Source: Hymenobacter nivis | Lineage (GTDB): Bacteria; Bacteroidota; Bacteroidia; Cytophagales; Hymenobacteraceae | DNA length: 64,000 bases | Assembly (NCBI RefSeq): GCF_006439025.1 | Contig: NZ_RCYZ01000003.1 | Coordinates: 374,127 to 438,126 of the forward strand | Reading direction: 5' to 3' | In this document: positions 45,331-52,827 of the stretch, one piece after another | Position numbering within the stretch: position 1 is the first letter of the stretch | How the letters are laid out: every line of letters begins with the position of its first letter | The notes under the pieces: generated by a model | Database searches by the model: none | Told to the model about the DNA's origin: nothing | Seen by the model: the letters and a program-made list of their open reading frames with translations, nothing else | Program-made: the position numbers and the translations under genes

Positions 45331-45771
45331 TTAGTTGGCTTTGGCGGCAGCGGCGGCGCTGGCTTCCTTCACCTCGCCCACGAGCGAAACGGTGGCGGGA
45401 CCCGCGGCGGCGTTCGACTCGATGGTCAGCACTTTGTTCTGCATGCCCATTTTGCCGGCCGAGTTGAAGTGGGCCGAGAGGGTACCGGTTTTGCCGGGCA
45501 TCACGGGCGCTTTGCTGTACTCGGGCACCGTGCAGCCGCAGCTCACGCCGATGTTGGAGATGATAAGGGGCTGGTTGCCAGTGTTCTTAAACTTGAACGT
45601 GTGGTCCACCATGCCGCCCTGGGCCACCGAGCCGAAGTCGTACTTCGACTCTTCGAAGGTGATGGCGGGGCCGGCCGTTTTGGCGGCGGCCATGGCGGGC
45701 TTCGTGGTTTGGGCCTGGGCGGTGAAGCCGGCGGCGGTCAGGCTCAGGGCGAGCAGGAGGGCTTTTTTCAT
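45331..45771 (-). CDS. DUF1573 domain-containing secreted protein
   Basis: 146-aa exported protein. A signal peptide (MKKALLLALSLTAAGFTAQA) is followed by a DUF1573 immunoglobulin-like domain (about 35-135): EESKYDFGSVAQGGMVDHTF, FKNTGNQPLIISNIGVSCGC. The paired Cys in SCGC are conserved in the family. It is very common in Bacteroidota envelopes, role unknown. ATG 45771 begins the signal peptide, and the frame upstream is not coding. The tail is Ala/Lys-rich. Confidence 0.92.
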   Translation of the reverse strand: MKKALLLALSLTAAGFTAQAQTTKPAMAAAKTAGPAITFEESKYDFGSVAQGGMVDHTFKFKNTGNQPLIISNIGVSCGCTVPEYSKAPVMPGKTGTLSAHFNSAGKMGMQNKVLTIESNAAAGPATVSLVGEVKEASAAAAAKAN

Positions 45772-45969
45772 GGTTATAGAAAAACGGATTGGGTTGGGGA
45801 GCAGCAGAAAGGCAACGGGTAAAATTACACGTTTTGGCGGGCTTGGCAAATCCGGGGCCAAAGCCGCTGCCTGGGCCCCCAACAGCGCCGGGGCCCCAAA
45901 AATTCCGGGGCCCCAGCCAGCCGCTGGTTCTTCAAAGTCCTAATTATCAACCTGCCTAACCACTTGAAA

Positions 45970-46018
45970 GCACGAATCCGCGAAATCATGGTCAATCAGC
46001 CTAATCAGCAATTTAGTC
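45970..46018. repeat. Solo arm of the 200-bp palindromic element, reaching the helicase stop codon
   Basis: CGAATCCGCGAAATC...AATTTAGTCC resembles the second arm of the element at 43946-44145 (GAATCTGTGAAATC...GATTTAGTC). The helicase stop codon (46013-46015) lies inside it, so insertion of the element may have set the end of that gene. Confidence 0.5.
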
Positions 46019-47443
46019 CTCCACGGGCGGGTCGCTCACCAGGCGCTGCTGAAAATTGAGCAGAAATAACCGCTCCGAGGCCCGCGTGATGGCCGTGTAC
46101 AGCCAGCGCGCAAACTCGCCCGCCAGCGGCTCGTCGGGCTTCAGGAAGCCGTGGTCCACGAACACGGCCTGCCACTGGCCGCCCTGGGCCTTGTGGCAGG
46201 TAAGGGCGTAGGCAAATTTGATTTGCAAGGCGTTCAGGTACGGGTCTTTGCGCATTTCCTTGTAGCGCTCGGCCTTGGTTTTGAGGTGGGCGTAGTCGGC
46301 GGCCACGGCCTGGTAGAGCTCGTTGTTGCGGTCAGAAGGCAGGGCCGGGCTCTCGGTGTGCAGCGTGTCGAGGAGCAGCTTCACCTCCAGCTCGGGCTCG
46401 TCGGGGTAGTCCACGAGCCGCACCCGGGCCTGGGCAAAGTGGAAGCCGTACACCTCCTCGCGCCGGATGATCTTGCTGATTTGCAAGAAGTCACCGTTGG
46501 CCAAAAACCCGATTTCCGAGTCCTTATCCAGCCAGTAGTAGTTGTTGCGCACCACCATCAGGTAGTCGCCGCCCTCAATCTCCTCCTCGGCGTCGAACAG
46601 GGCCCGCCGGATGAGCTGGTTGTACTGGTTAGCGTTGCGGTTCGAGCGGCAAATAATGGTCGTGTTTTCGTGCCCAAACTCGCGGTAAGCCCAACGCAGG
46701 CCGTCCTCCAGCTTGTCGCCGCCCATCTTGAACATGTCGCGGAAGCCCTGGGTGTGCAGCTGGATGTTGGGCGTGGGCTGCCGCAGCTCCTCGCGCAACT
46801 CGGTGGCGTTCACCAAGATGCCGGAGTTCAGGGCCTGGCGCATCACCTGGCGCAGCTCCACGGTGGCCACCTGGGCGCGGAAGCGGTGGGCCAGGCCCTC
46901 AGGGTCGAGGGCGGGGCTCAGGAGCTGGCCCACCGGCGGCAGCTGGGCCGTGTCCCCAATCAGCAGCAGCTTGTTGGTTTGCTTCTCGAACACGAAGTTC
47001 ATCAGGTCGTCGAGCAGCCCGGTTTCACCAAACGCCTTTTCGTCCGATATCATCGAGGCCTCGTCCACGATGTAGAGCATCTGCTCCACGCGGTTGGGCT
47101 GGCGCTGGAAGCTGAGCCGCTCGGCCGGGGCCCCCGAGGTTTGGCGGTAAATTTTCTTGTGGATGGTGCCGGCCGGCACGCCCGCGTAGCCAGCCATCAC
47201 CTTGGCCGCGCGGCCCGTGGGGGCCATCAGCGTGTACTTGCGCTGGAGCTGGTGCAGCCACTGCACCAGGGCGCTGATGACGGTAGTTTTGCCGGTGCCC
47301 GCGTAGCCGCGCAGCACAAACACCTTGCGCCCGGGCAGTTGGTCGCGTAAAAACTCGTCGAGCTTGGCGAACAGCAGCGCCTGGTCATCAGTGGGCTCGT
47401 AGGGAAAAAAGTCGCGGACGGAAGGATGGCGGACGGAGAGCAT
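46013..47443 (-). CDS. RecD/Pif1-like ATP-dependent DNA helicase
   Basis: 476-aa superfamily 1B helicase. Walker A is GYAGTGKTT (residues 46-54) and motif Ia is APTGRAAKV. Walker B is YIVDEASM near 125, followed by motif III LLLIGDTAQLPPVG near 155 and the C-terminal UvrD-like motif ALTCHKAQGGQW near 415 with YTAITRASERL. It lacks the RecBCD-specific N-terminus, so it is the short RecD-like type common in Bacteroidota, likely acting in DNA repair or R-loop removal. Confidence 0.93.
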   Translation of the reverse strand: MLSVRHPSVRDFFPYEPTDDQALLFAKLDEFLRDQLPGRKVFVLRGYAGTGKTTVISALVQWLHQLQRKYTLMAPTGRAAKVMAGYAGVPAGTIHKKIYRQTSGAPAERLSFQRQPNRVEQMLYIVDEASMISDEKAFGETGLLDDLMNFVFEKQTNKLLLIGDTAQLPPVGQLLSPALDPEGLAHRFRAQVATVELRQVMRQALNSGILVNATELREELRQPTPNIQLHTQGFRDMFKMGGDKLEDGLRWAYREFGHENTTIICRSNRNANQYNQLIRRALFDAEEEIEGGDYLMVVRNNYYWLDKDSEIGFLANGDFLQISKIIRREEVYGFHFAQARVRLVDYPDEPELEVKLLLDTLHTESPALPSDRNNELYQAVAADYAHLKTKAERYKEMRKDPYLNALQIKFAYALTCHKAQGGQWQAVFVDHGFLKPDEPLAGEFARWLYTAITRASERLFLLNFQQRLVSDPPVED

Positions 47444-47496
47444 AGCGAACGTGGTAGAGCAACTTCAATCGTCAAACATAATGCTTGACAATTGCG

Positions 47497-47570
47497 TATA
47501 TTTGTACTGGATGGGGTGAGAACCCTGACCCCCCGGGGAGATGCAGCATGCTGCGCTCCCCATTTTTTTT
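47497..47570 (+). ncRNA. Candidate short RNA: -7 element plus T-tailed hairpin, no gene
   Basis: TATATTTG (47497-47504) is an exact -7 element. About 30 nt downstream, GGGGAG (47535-47540) pairs with CTCCCC (47556-47561) around an inner palindrome GCAGCATGCTGC, followed by eight T (47563-47570). No plus-strand protein gene precedes this terminator, since both neighbours are on the minus strand. A transcript of about 55-60 nt is predicted. It could instead be a palindromic repeat that happens to be T-tailed. Confidence 0.35.
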
Positions 47571-48042
47571 AGCCCATTTTGCCACGGAAGGTATTGTTTA
47601 GGATTTCCTGCCGGGTAAAATGATGCAACGCATCGGCCAATAGAATTGCTACCTCCACGATGTTGGCCGCCCGCCGGACCCGGCCATAAATAGCAGTTTC
47701 GAGCACTTGGCGGTCAAATTCATTTGCTACCTGGATTAACACCCGAGCGGCCTGCCGGTTCGCCCCGCGCAGGGCTTGGTCGATGGCGTTGGCGGTGCGC
47801 CCGGCGGGGACTTTGAATTCCCATTCTATCCCGTCGCGGGTCGCGTCGGCGCACTTGGTGCCCGGAATGCGCAGCACCGGTAGCAACTGCACCCGTTCGC
47901 CCCGGGCTGCTAGAAAGAAAGCGATGGGGATATTCTGGCGGCTTTCCAGCTTGCCGTGGGTTTCGTGCATGTCAACGAAGCTGCCATCGGTTCCCTGAAA
48001 CAGTCGGAAGTATCCGTCCAATGGATTTTCGAACGTACTCAC
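47569..48042 (-). CDS. Orphan CdiA-CT-like putative nuclease-domain protein
   Basis: 157-aa protein without signal peptide or membrane segment. The central part (about 55-115: GTKCADATRDGIEWEFKVP, then TANAIDQALRGANRQAARV) follows the pattern D-A-x-x-(D)G-x-x-W/x-E-F/x-K-x-P ... ALRxAxxQA seen in CdiA C-terminal tRNase toxins and some phage minor head proteins. In that family the Asp, Glu and Lys are active-site candidates. It stands alone, with no large CdiA or delivery domain. The GTG start overlaps the TGA stop of the thioesterase gene (GTGA), implying coupled translation. Base composition is less GC-rich than its neighbours. Family assignment is by pattern only. Confidence 0.5.
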   Translation of the reverse strand: MSTFENPLDGYFRLFQGTDGSFVDMHETHGKLESRQNIPIAFFLAARGERVQLLPVLRIPGTKCADATRDGIEWEFKVPAGRTANAIDQALRGANRQAARVLIQVANEFDRQVLETAIYGRVRRAANIVEVAILLADALHHFTRQEILNNTFRGKMG

Positions 48043-48479
48043 GCGGCCGGTTCAATCACGGCCATGGTGGCCGAGGCCTTGGCTACCAGCTTGCCGTCGC
48101 ACCACACCTCGGCCTCGCAGAAATGCAGGCGGCGGCCGGACTTCAGCACCCAGCCAATGGCGGTGAGCTTGGTGCCCACGGCGGGATTCAAGTACGAAAC
48201 CCGCAGGTCGGCTGTGACCACGCCGTAGTCGTCGGGCACGAGGGTGACGGCGGCAAAGCCCGCGGCCAGGTCAGCCATAGTGGCCACCATGCCGCCGTGC
48301 ACGAAGCCACGCTGCTGCTTATGTTGCTCGCCAATCACCACCTCCGCTTCAATGCGGCCGGGGGCAATCAGGGTGAGGTCGGCCCCCACGTGGTGCATGA
48401 AGTGCTGGCGCAGCAGTTTGCGGCGGATGCGGGCTTCGAGGTCGTCGGCGGGGTCGGGGGCGGGCAGGTCGGGGGTCAA
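48039..48479 (-). CDS. PaaI-type hotdog thioesterase
   Basis: 146-aa cytoplasmic hotdog-fold acyl-CoA thioesterase. The motif RGFVHGGMVATMADLAAGFA near residue 57 is the catalytic segment, followed by DLRVSYLNPAVGTKLTA, and ASATMAVI at the end. It is 20 kb from the paa cluster and differs from paaI, so a general acyl-CoA role is more likely. Its stop overlaps the start of the nuclease-like gene downstream. Confidence 0.88.
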   Translation of the reverse strand: MTPDLPAPDPADDLEARIRRKLLRQHFMHHVGADLTLIAPGRIEAEVVIGEQHKQQRGFVHGGMVATMADLAAGFAAVTLVPDDYGVVTADLRVSYLNPAVGTKLTAIGWVLKSGRRLHFCEAEVWCDGKLVAKASATMAVIEPAA

Positions 48480-48664
48480 AGCGTAGGCGAAGCGGGTGGA
48501 CGTACGGCATTATGTACCGTTTTGTACTTGTCTAAATTTTTAAGGGCGTTTAAGAACTGCGCCAGGGCTTAATTCGGCCCTGCTGCCCAGCCCTGGGGGC
48601 CCTCGGGCAAAGATAGGGGACCCGGGGTGCGGCAGGTGCGCCCGCGGGCCCCCGGCTTTTTCCC

Positions 48665-48672
48665 TACTTTAA
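48665..48672 (+). promoter_or_regulatory. -7-like element TACTTTAA, 5 nt before the DUF4126 start
   Basis: TACTTTAA matches TAnnTTTG except in the last two bases and ends 5 nt before ATG 48678. Confidence 0.35.
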
Positions 48673-48677
48673 CGGGC

Positions 48678-49283
48678 ATGGAAACCCTCCCGCTTACCGA
48701 GTACATTGTGGCCGGGGCCCTGGGCCTGGGCTTGGCCGCCAGCAGCGGCTTCCGGGTGTTTGTGCCGCTGCTGGCGGCCAGCGTGGCGCACCACTTTGGG
48801 TGGCTGCCGGCAGCGCCGGGCTTCGCGTGGCTAGGCTCGTGGGCGGCCGTGCTGGCGCTGGCCGCAGCCACGGTGTTTGAGGTGCTGGGCTACTACCTGC
48901 CGGTGGTTGATAACGTGCTCGACACGCTCACCACGCCGGCGGCCATCGTGGCGGGGGCCCTATTGATGACCTCCTCGCTGCCCCACCTCGACCCCGTGGT
49001 GCGTTGGGGGCTGGGCATTGTGGTGGGCGGCGGCACGGCCGGGCTGGTGCAGGGCGGCACGGCGCTGCTGCGCGCCGGCGCCACGGCCACCACCGGCGGC
49101 CTGGTCAACCCCGTGCTGGCCACTTTCGAAAACGTGCTGGCCGTGGGCGGCACCGTGCTGGCGCTGGCCCTGCCGCTGGTGGCCGGCGCGGGGGCCGTGG
49201 CGCTGGTGCTGTGGGGGCTGGGGCGGCTGCGGCGCTGGCGGCAGCGGCGGGCGCTGCGCCGCGCAGGGGCCCCGGCGGCGTAG
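48678..49283 (+). CDS. DUF4126 domain-containing membrane protein
   Basis: 201-aa protein with about five hydrophobic segments. GLGLAASSGFRVFVPLLAAS near residue 20, EVLGYYLPVVDNVLDTLTTP near 70 and a Gly-rich membrane hairpin (GIVVGGGTAGLVQGGTALLR) are typical of DUF4126. The C-terminal tail is strongly basic (RRWRQRRALRRAG). The function is unknown. ATG 48678 (METLPLTEY) is preferred over the open frame upstream. Confidence 0.88.
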   Translation: METLPLTEYIVAGALGLGLAASSGFRVFVPLLAASVAHHFGWLPAAPGFAWLGSWAAVLALAAATVFEVLGYYLPVVDNVLDTLTTPAAIVAGALLMTSSLPHLDPVVRWGLGIVVGGGTAGLVQGGTALLRAGATATTGGLVNPVLATFENVLAVGGTVLALALPLVAGAGAVALVLWGLGRLRRWRQRRALRRAGAPAA

Positions 49284-49355
49284 GGCCCCGGGGCCGGTTT
49301 GCCACCCTGCGGGCCTTCTTTGCGTACAATGCGGCAACCCGGTCTACTCCCGGGT

Positions 49356-49364
49356 TATTTTTTG
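49356..49364 (+). promoter_or_regulatory. -7-like element TATTTTTTG, 5 nt before the NUDIX start
   Basis: A TAnnTTTG-like sequence with one extra T ends 5 nt before ATG 49370. Confidence 0.35.
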
Positions 49365-49369
49365 TCGCA

Positions 49370-49882
49370 ATGCCCGATTCTACCCTTCCGCCTTCCGATA
49401 CATTGCTGGCCCTCTATACCGGCCAGGTGCGCGTGCGGGTGGGCGGCCTACTGCTGCACGACAACCGCCTGCTGCTGGCCGCCCACCGGGGCCTGCTGCC
49501 CCTGGGGGCCCCGTTTTGGTCGCCGCCGGGCGGGGGCTGGCAGTTTGGCGAGAGCCTGCACGAGGGGCTGGTGCGCGAGTTCCAGGAGGAAACCGGGCTG
49601 GCCGTGCGGGTGGGGCGCTTCCTGCATTTGCACGAGTTCCGGCGCGACGGCTTGCAGGCGCTGGAGCTATTTTTTGAGGTGCTGACCACCGATGGGGCCC
49701 CGCCCGCCCCGCGCCTGGGCCACGACCCCGAGCACGCCCCCGATGCCCAGCTGCTCACCGAACTGGCCTGGCACACGCCCCGGCAGCTGCTGGCCCTGCA
49801 GCCGGCGCACGTGCACCCAGTGCTGCGCGGCCTGCTCAGCGTCGACGACGTGTTTGTGCCGCAGTTGCGGTTTGGGGGGTAA
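49370..49882 (+). CDS. NUDIX hydrolase
   Basis: 170-aa NUDIX protein that hydrolyses a nucleoside-diphosphate-linked substrate. The NUDIX box reads GGGWQFGESLHEGLVREF followed by QEETGL (about residues 58-81), with all Glu metal ligands present. The N-terminal VRVGGLLLHDNRLLLAAHRG is typical. ATG 49370 (MPDSTLPPSD) gives a compact domain. It precedes DUF3822 and coaD in the same direction. Confidence 0.92.
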   Translation: MPDSTLPPSDTLLALYTGQVRVRVGGLLLHDNRLLLAAHRGLLPLGAPFWSPPGGGWQFGESLHEGLVREFQEETGLAVRVGRFLHLHEFRRDGLQALELFFEVLTTDGAPPAPRLGHDPEHAPDAQLLTELAWHTPRQLLALQPAHVHPVLRGLLSVDDVFVPQLRFGG

Positions 49883-49932
49883 AGCGGGCCGGGCGCGGGG
49901 CCGTATCTTGCGGGGCCCTTCGGCTTTTTGCT

Positions 49933-50820
49933 TTGCCCGTGCCCGTTTCCACCGCTCCTTTCCCTGCTTCCCCCGCCGCGCCCGCTGCTCCGGCCGCCCT
50001 GCTGCGCCTGCGCGACGACAGCTTCGACCCCAACCACCGCGCCGCCTACAACCTGTACCTGACCGTGGGGCCCGGCCGCCTGCGCGTGGCCGCCGTGGAG
50101 GTGGCCCGCCAGTCGTTTGTGCTGCTCGAAGACTACGCCCTGCCGCCCGGGGGCCTGCCCACCCTGGCCGCGGCCCACGACTGCCTGGGCCGCGCCGGCT
50201 GGCACGCCGTGCGCCTGGCCACCACCGGCCGCGCCTTCACGCTGCTGCCCGGGGCCCTGTTCCGGCCCGGCGACGAAGCCGCCGCCCTGCGCCTGCACCA
50301 CACCCTGGGGCCCACCGAGGCCGCCTACGCCCGCCCCCACCCCACACTCGATTTGGTGAACGTGTTTGCCGCCGACGCGGGCCTGGCCGATTGGCTGGCC
50401 ACCACCCACGGCCCCAGCGGCCAGCTGCTGCACCACACCAGCGGCCTGCTGGCGGGCTTGGCGCACCAGCGCGACGCCGGGGCCCCGCGCCAGCTCTACC
50501 TCTGCCTGGGGCCCCACGAGCTGACGCTAGTGGTGCTGGGGCCCCAGCTCCAGTACTGCAACGTGTTTCCCTTCGCCACCGCCGAAGACGTGCTCTACTA
50601 CACCTTGCTGGTAATGCAGGAGCTGGGCCTGAACCCCGACCAGGACGAGCTAACCGTGTGGGGCGAGCTCACGCACGACTCGGCCCTGTTCACGCTGCTG
50701 CGCAACTACGTGCGCCACGTGCGCTTCGGCCCCCGGCCCTACGACCTGTTCTACAGCTACCGCCTCAACGAAGTGTTCGAGCACCGTTACTTCGACCTGT
50801 TCAGCCTGCACTTCGCGTAG
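49933..50820 (+). CDS. DUF3822 family protein
   Basis: 295-aa protein of a Bacteroidota family with a predicted actin-like ATPase fold. Landmarks are LYLTVGPGRLRVAAVE near 41, LDLVNVFAAD near 139, LYLCLGPHELTLVVL near 188, FPFATAEDVLYYTLLVMQEL near 212 and the ending NEVFEHRYFDLFSLHFA. The start is TTG 49933 or GTG 49939; the first 20 residues are Ala/Pro-rich. DUF3822 genes usually lie near rsmD and coaD, and here coaD follows. Confidence 0.9.
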   Translation: MPVPVSTAPFPASPAAPAAPAALLRLRDDSFDPNHRAAYNLYLTVGPGRLRVAAVEVARQSFVLLEDYALPPGGLPTLAAAHDCLGRAGWHAVRLATTGRAFTLLPGALFRPGDEAAALRLHHTLGPTEAAYARPHPTLDLVNVFAADAGLADWLATTHGPSGQLLHHTSGLLAGLAHQRDAGAPRQLYLCLGPHELTLVVLGPQLQYCNVFPFATAEDVLYYTLLVMQELGLNPDQDELTVWGELTHDSALFTLLRNYVRHVRFGPRPYDLFYSYRLNEVFEHRYFDLFSLHFA

Positions 50821-50882
50821 TTATAAGACTCGTTCCCGAATAAAGAATGACTCTATAATTTGGTTATGAGGCCTTTAAAACA

Positions 50883-50897
50883 TCATGCTCAGCATGA
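50883..50897. repeat. Short palindrome TCATGCT-C-AGCATGA
   Basis: Seven-bp perfect arms in the AT-rich 128-bp gap between DUF3822 and coaD. The sequence resembles the tips of the CATGACCG palindromes elsewhere in the window. Confidence 0.4.
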
Positions 50898-50948
50898 CCG
50901 TTTTCAGTAGCACTTATAAAAAACAACCAACCCATAATTCTTCTTCCC

Positions 50949-51422
50949 GTGGCCCGAATTGCCCTTTTTCCTGGTTCGTTCGACCCGTTCACCAACGGGC
51001 ACCTCGACGTGGTGCGGCGCGGCACGGCGCTGTTTGATGAGGTGATTGTGGCCATTGGCACCAACAGCAGCAAGCAGCGCTACCTGCCCCTGGAGCAGAT
51101 GCTCGGGCTCATTGAGGGCGTATTTGCCGACGAGCCGCGGGTGTCGGTGCGCACGTTCCGGGGCCTCACGGCGGAGTACGCCCGCGCGGTGGGGGCCCAG
51201 TTTCTATTGCGCGGGCTGCGCAATACCACCGATTTCGAGTACGAAAACACCATCGCCCAAGCCAACCGCCACGTCAACCCCGGCCTGGAATCGGTGTTCC
51301 TCATCACGGCCCCGCCGCTGGCGGCCATCAGCAGCACCATCATCCGCGACATTCACCGCTACGGCGGCGACGTGCGCGACTTTGTGCCCTTCCCGCTGCC
51401 GCCCGCCCCGCCTTTTTCTTAG
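50949..51422 (+). CDS. coaD: Phosphopantetheine adenylyltransferase
   Basis: CoaD makes dephospho-CoA from ATP and 4'-phosphopantetheine, the penultimate step of coenzyme A synthesis. The 157-aa protein has FPGSFDPFTNGHLD (nucleotidyltransferase motif, residues 7-20), LLRGLRNTTDFEYE near 87 and ISSTIIRD near 126. The GTG start at 50949 gives the correct N-terminus. In many Bacteroidota, rsmD sits between DUF3822 and coaD; here there is only a 128-bp gap. Confidence 0.96.
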   Translation: MARIALFPGSFDPFTNGHLDVVRRGTALFDEVIVAIGTNSSKQRYLPLEQMLGLIEGVFADEPRVSVRTFRGLTAEYARAVGAQFLLRGLRNTTDFEYENTIAQANRHVNPGLESVFLITAPPLAAISSTIIRDIHRYGGDVRDFVPFPLPPAPPFS

Positions 51423-51525
51423 CTGTTGGCTTAATGGCCAGTTGGCCAAGTGGCTGATGTGCCGCTCGTGGGGGCCCTGCAATGGGGCGTTGAACGCCGG
51501 GCCAGCTGGGCCGCCGGCTCAGGTG

Positions 51526-51999
51526 CTACCCGCGGGGCACGATGCGCAAGCCCACCAACCGGGTGCGGTGGCTGGCGGCAAACACCGGCAGCAGCAGGTA
51601 GCCCGGGGCCCCGGCCAGCAGGCCGGTGCGGCGCATGAGGGCTTCTTCGTCGTTGCCCAGCACCAGCAGGTCGAGCACCTGGCGGGTGCGGGCGTCGTAG
51701 CTGGCCAACACCATCAGGCCCTGCGGCCGGAAGGCCAGGGTCGAGTCGTTGGCGCTCCGGCCCATGGGGTCTTCGAAGCCGGCGGGCAGGGCCCGGGCGG
51801 GCCCCAGCTGCCGGCGCACCTCGTCGATGGAGTGGCCCACCACGGCCGCCACGTTCACGGCCGGGGTGGCCGCCGTGCGGGCGGGCGCTACCAGCCCGTG
51901 GGCGGCGGGGCTGTCTTCGTGCTCGCGGGCCCGCGAGCAGGCCAGCTGCGCTGCGGCCGCCAGCAGCAGCAAGGGCAAAAACTTGGCTGAACGACCCAT
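51526..51999 (-). CDS. Hypothetical lipoprotein
   Basis: 157-aa protein with a lipoprotein signal (MGRSAKFLPLLLLAAAAQLAC, lipobox LAC near residue 21). The mature part contains VVGHSIDEVRRQLGPARALP and ASYDARTRQVLDLLVLGNDE, suggesting a small alpha/beta fold, but I recognise no family. It is preceded 4 nt upstream by a -7-like element. It lies 15 bp downstream of the NUDIX gene on the same strand. Confidence 0.7.
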   Translation of the reverse strand: MGRSAKFLPLLLLAAAAQLACSRAREHEDSPAAHGLVAPARTAATPAVNVAAVVGHSIDEVRRQLGPARALPAGFEDPMGRSANDSTLAFRPQGLMVLASYDARTRQVLDLLVLGNDEEALMRRTGLLAGAPGYLLLPVFAASHRTRLVGLRIVPRG

Positions 52000-52003
52000 A
52001 ACA

Positions 52004-52011
52004 CTAAGGTA
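52004..52011 (-). promoter_or_regulatory. -7-like element TACCTTAG, 4 nt before the lipoprotein start
   Basis: Minus-strand TACCTTAG differs from TAnnTTTG at one position and ends 4 nt before ATG 51999. It lies in the 15-bp gap after the NUDIX gene. Confidence 0.35.
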
Positions 52012-52014
52012 CGC

Positions 52015-52722
52015 CTATTTGCCGGTCGCGACGGCTTCTTTCGATGGCTTGCCGCCACCGGCCTTGCTCAGGTAGTGGCGCATCACCAGGGCAATGGAGG
52101 CGTAGGAATTGTCGAGCTTGGCCAGGGCTTCCTGGGGCGTCATCCAGCGCACTTCCTCGATGTATTCCTCGGCCTGAGGCTTCATCACCGAGTCGTCGAG
52201 GCACTGCATCACAAACCAGCTGGTTTTCTTCAGCATTTTGTTGCCCTTGTAGGCGTAGCTGTGCCAGGTGCTGGGCAGCTCCTCGCCGATGGCCAGCTTG
52301 ATGTTGGTTTCCTCCTCCACCTCGCGCAGGGCCCCCAGCACGGTGTCCTCGTCGCTTTTGAGCTTGCCCTTAGGCAAGTCCCACTTGCCCAGGCGGTAAA
52401 TCATCAGCACCTGGCCGTCTTTCACCACCAGGCCGCCGGCGGCCTTGGCAATCTTGAACTGGTCCTTCAGGTGCTGAATGAGCATGCCCTTCTTGCGCAC
52501 CAGCATGGTGAGGGAGGTCAGCTTTTTGAGCTTTTTCACCTCCATCAGCCGCAGCAGGCGGTCGAGGAACGCGGCCGTGGCGTCGCGCACCAGCACGTCG
52601 CCCACCAGGTCTTTCGACGTGAACTCCTGCTCGGGGCCCAGCACGAGGTCGTACTTATGTTTGTACACTTTTTCGCTTAGTTTCTTGATAACCAGCGGAA
52701 TATCGTTGATGAAGAGATTCAT
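52015..52722 (-). CDS. NUDIX hydrolase with N-terminal helical extension
   Basis: 235-aa protein. Residues 1-95 form a helical, Lys-rich domain (KLSEKVYKHKYDLVLGPEQE) found on Bacteroidota NUDIX proteins. The NUDIX domain covers about 98-215, with the box GKLKSDEDTVLGALREVEEE near 128, all key residues present. WDLPKGK directly before the box is typical of Ap4A or phosphate-sugar hydrolases. ATG 52722 is chosen because a -7-like element ends 5 nt upstream and the extension is not conserved-looking. It is divergent from the phosphoesterase gene. Confidence 0.9.
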   Translation of the reverse strand: MNLFINDIPLVIKKLSEKVYKHKYDLVLGPEQEFTSKDLVGDVLVRDATAAFLDRLLRLMEVKKLKKLTSLTMLVRKKGMLIQHLKDQFKIAKAAGGLVVKDGQVLMIYRLGKWDLPKGKLKSDEDTVLGALREVEEETNIKLAIGEELPSTWHSYAYKGNKMLKKTSWFVMQCLDDSVMKPQAEEYIEEVRWMTPQEALAKLDNSYASIALVMRHYLSKAGGGKPSKEAVATGK

Positions 52723-52727
52723 CGGAG

Positions 52728-52735
52728 CAAAGGTC
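52728..52735 (-). promoter_or_regulatory. -7-like element GACCTTTG, 5 nt before the NUDIX start
   Basis: Minus-strand GACCTTTG lacks only the first T of TAnnTTTG and ends 5 nt before ATG 52722. Confidence 0.4.
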
Positions 52736-52815
52736 GGGGAGTGAATGGGCCGCCGGGCCCCGTGGGCCCCGCCCCGCAAGATACGGGGCCGCGTCGCTTT
52801 GGGCGAGCCGGGGCC

Positions 52816-52823
52816 CATCTTTG
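52816..52823 (+). promoter_or_regulatory. -7-like element CATCTTTG, 4 nt before the phosphoesterase start
   Basis: CATCTTTG lacks only the first T of TAnnTTTG and ends 4 nt before ATG 52828. It forms a divergent leaderless pair with 52728-52735. Confidence 0.4.
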
Positions 52824-52827
52824 CCGC

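Noticed and set aside
48039..48479. Assigning the second hotdog thioesterase to the paa pathway
   Set aside because: It is 20 kb away and a better paaI candidate is inside the cluster.
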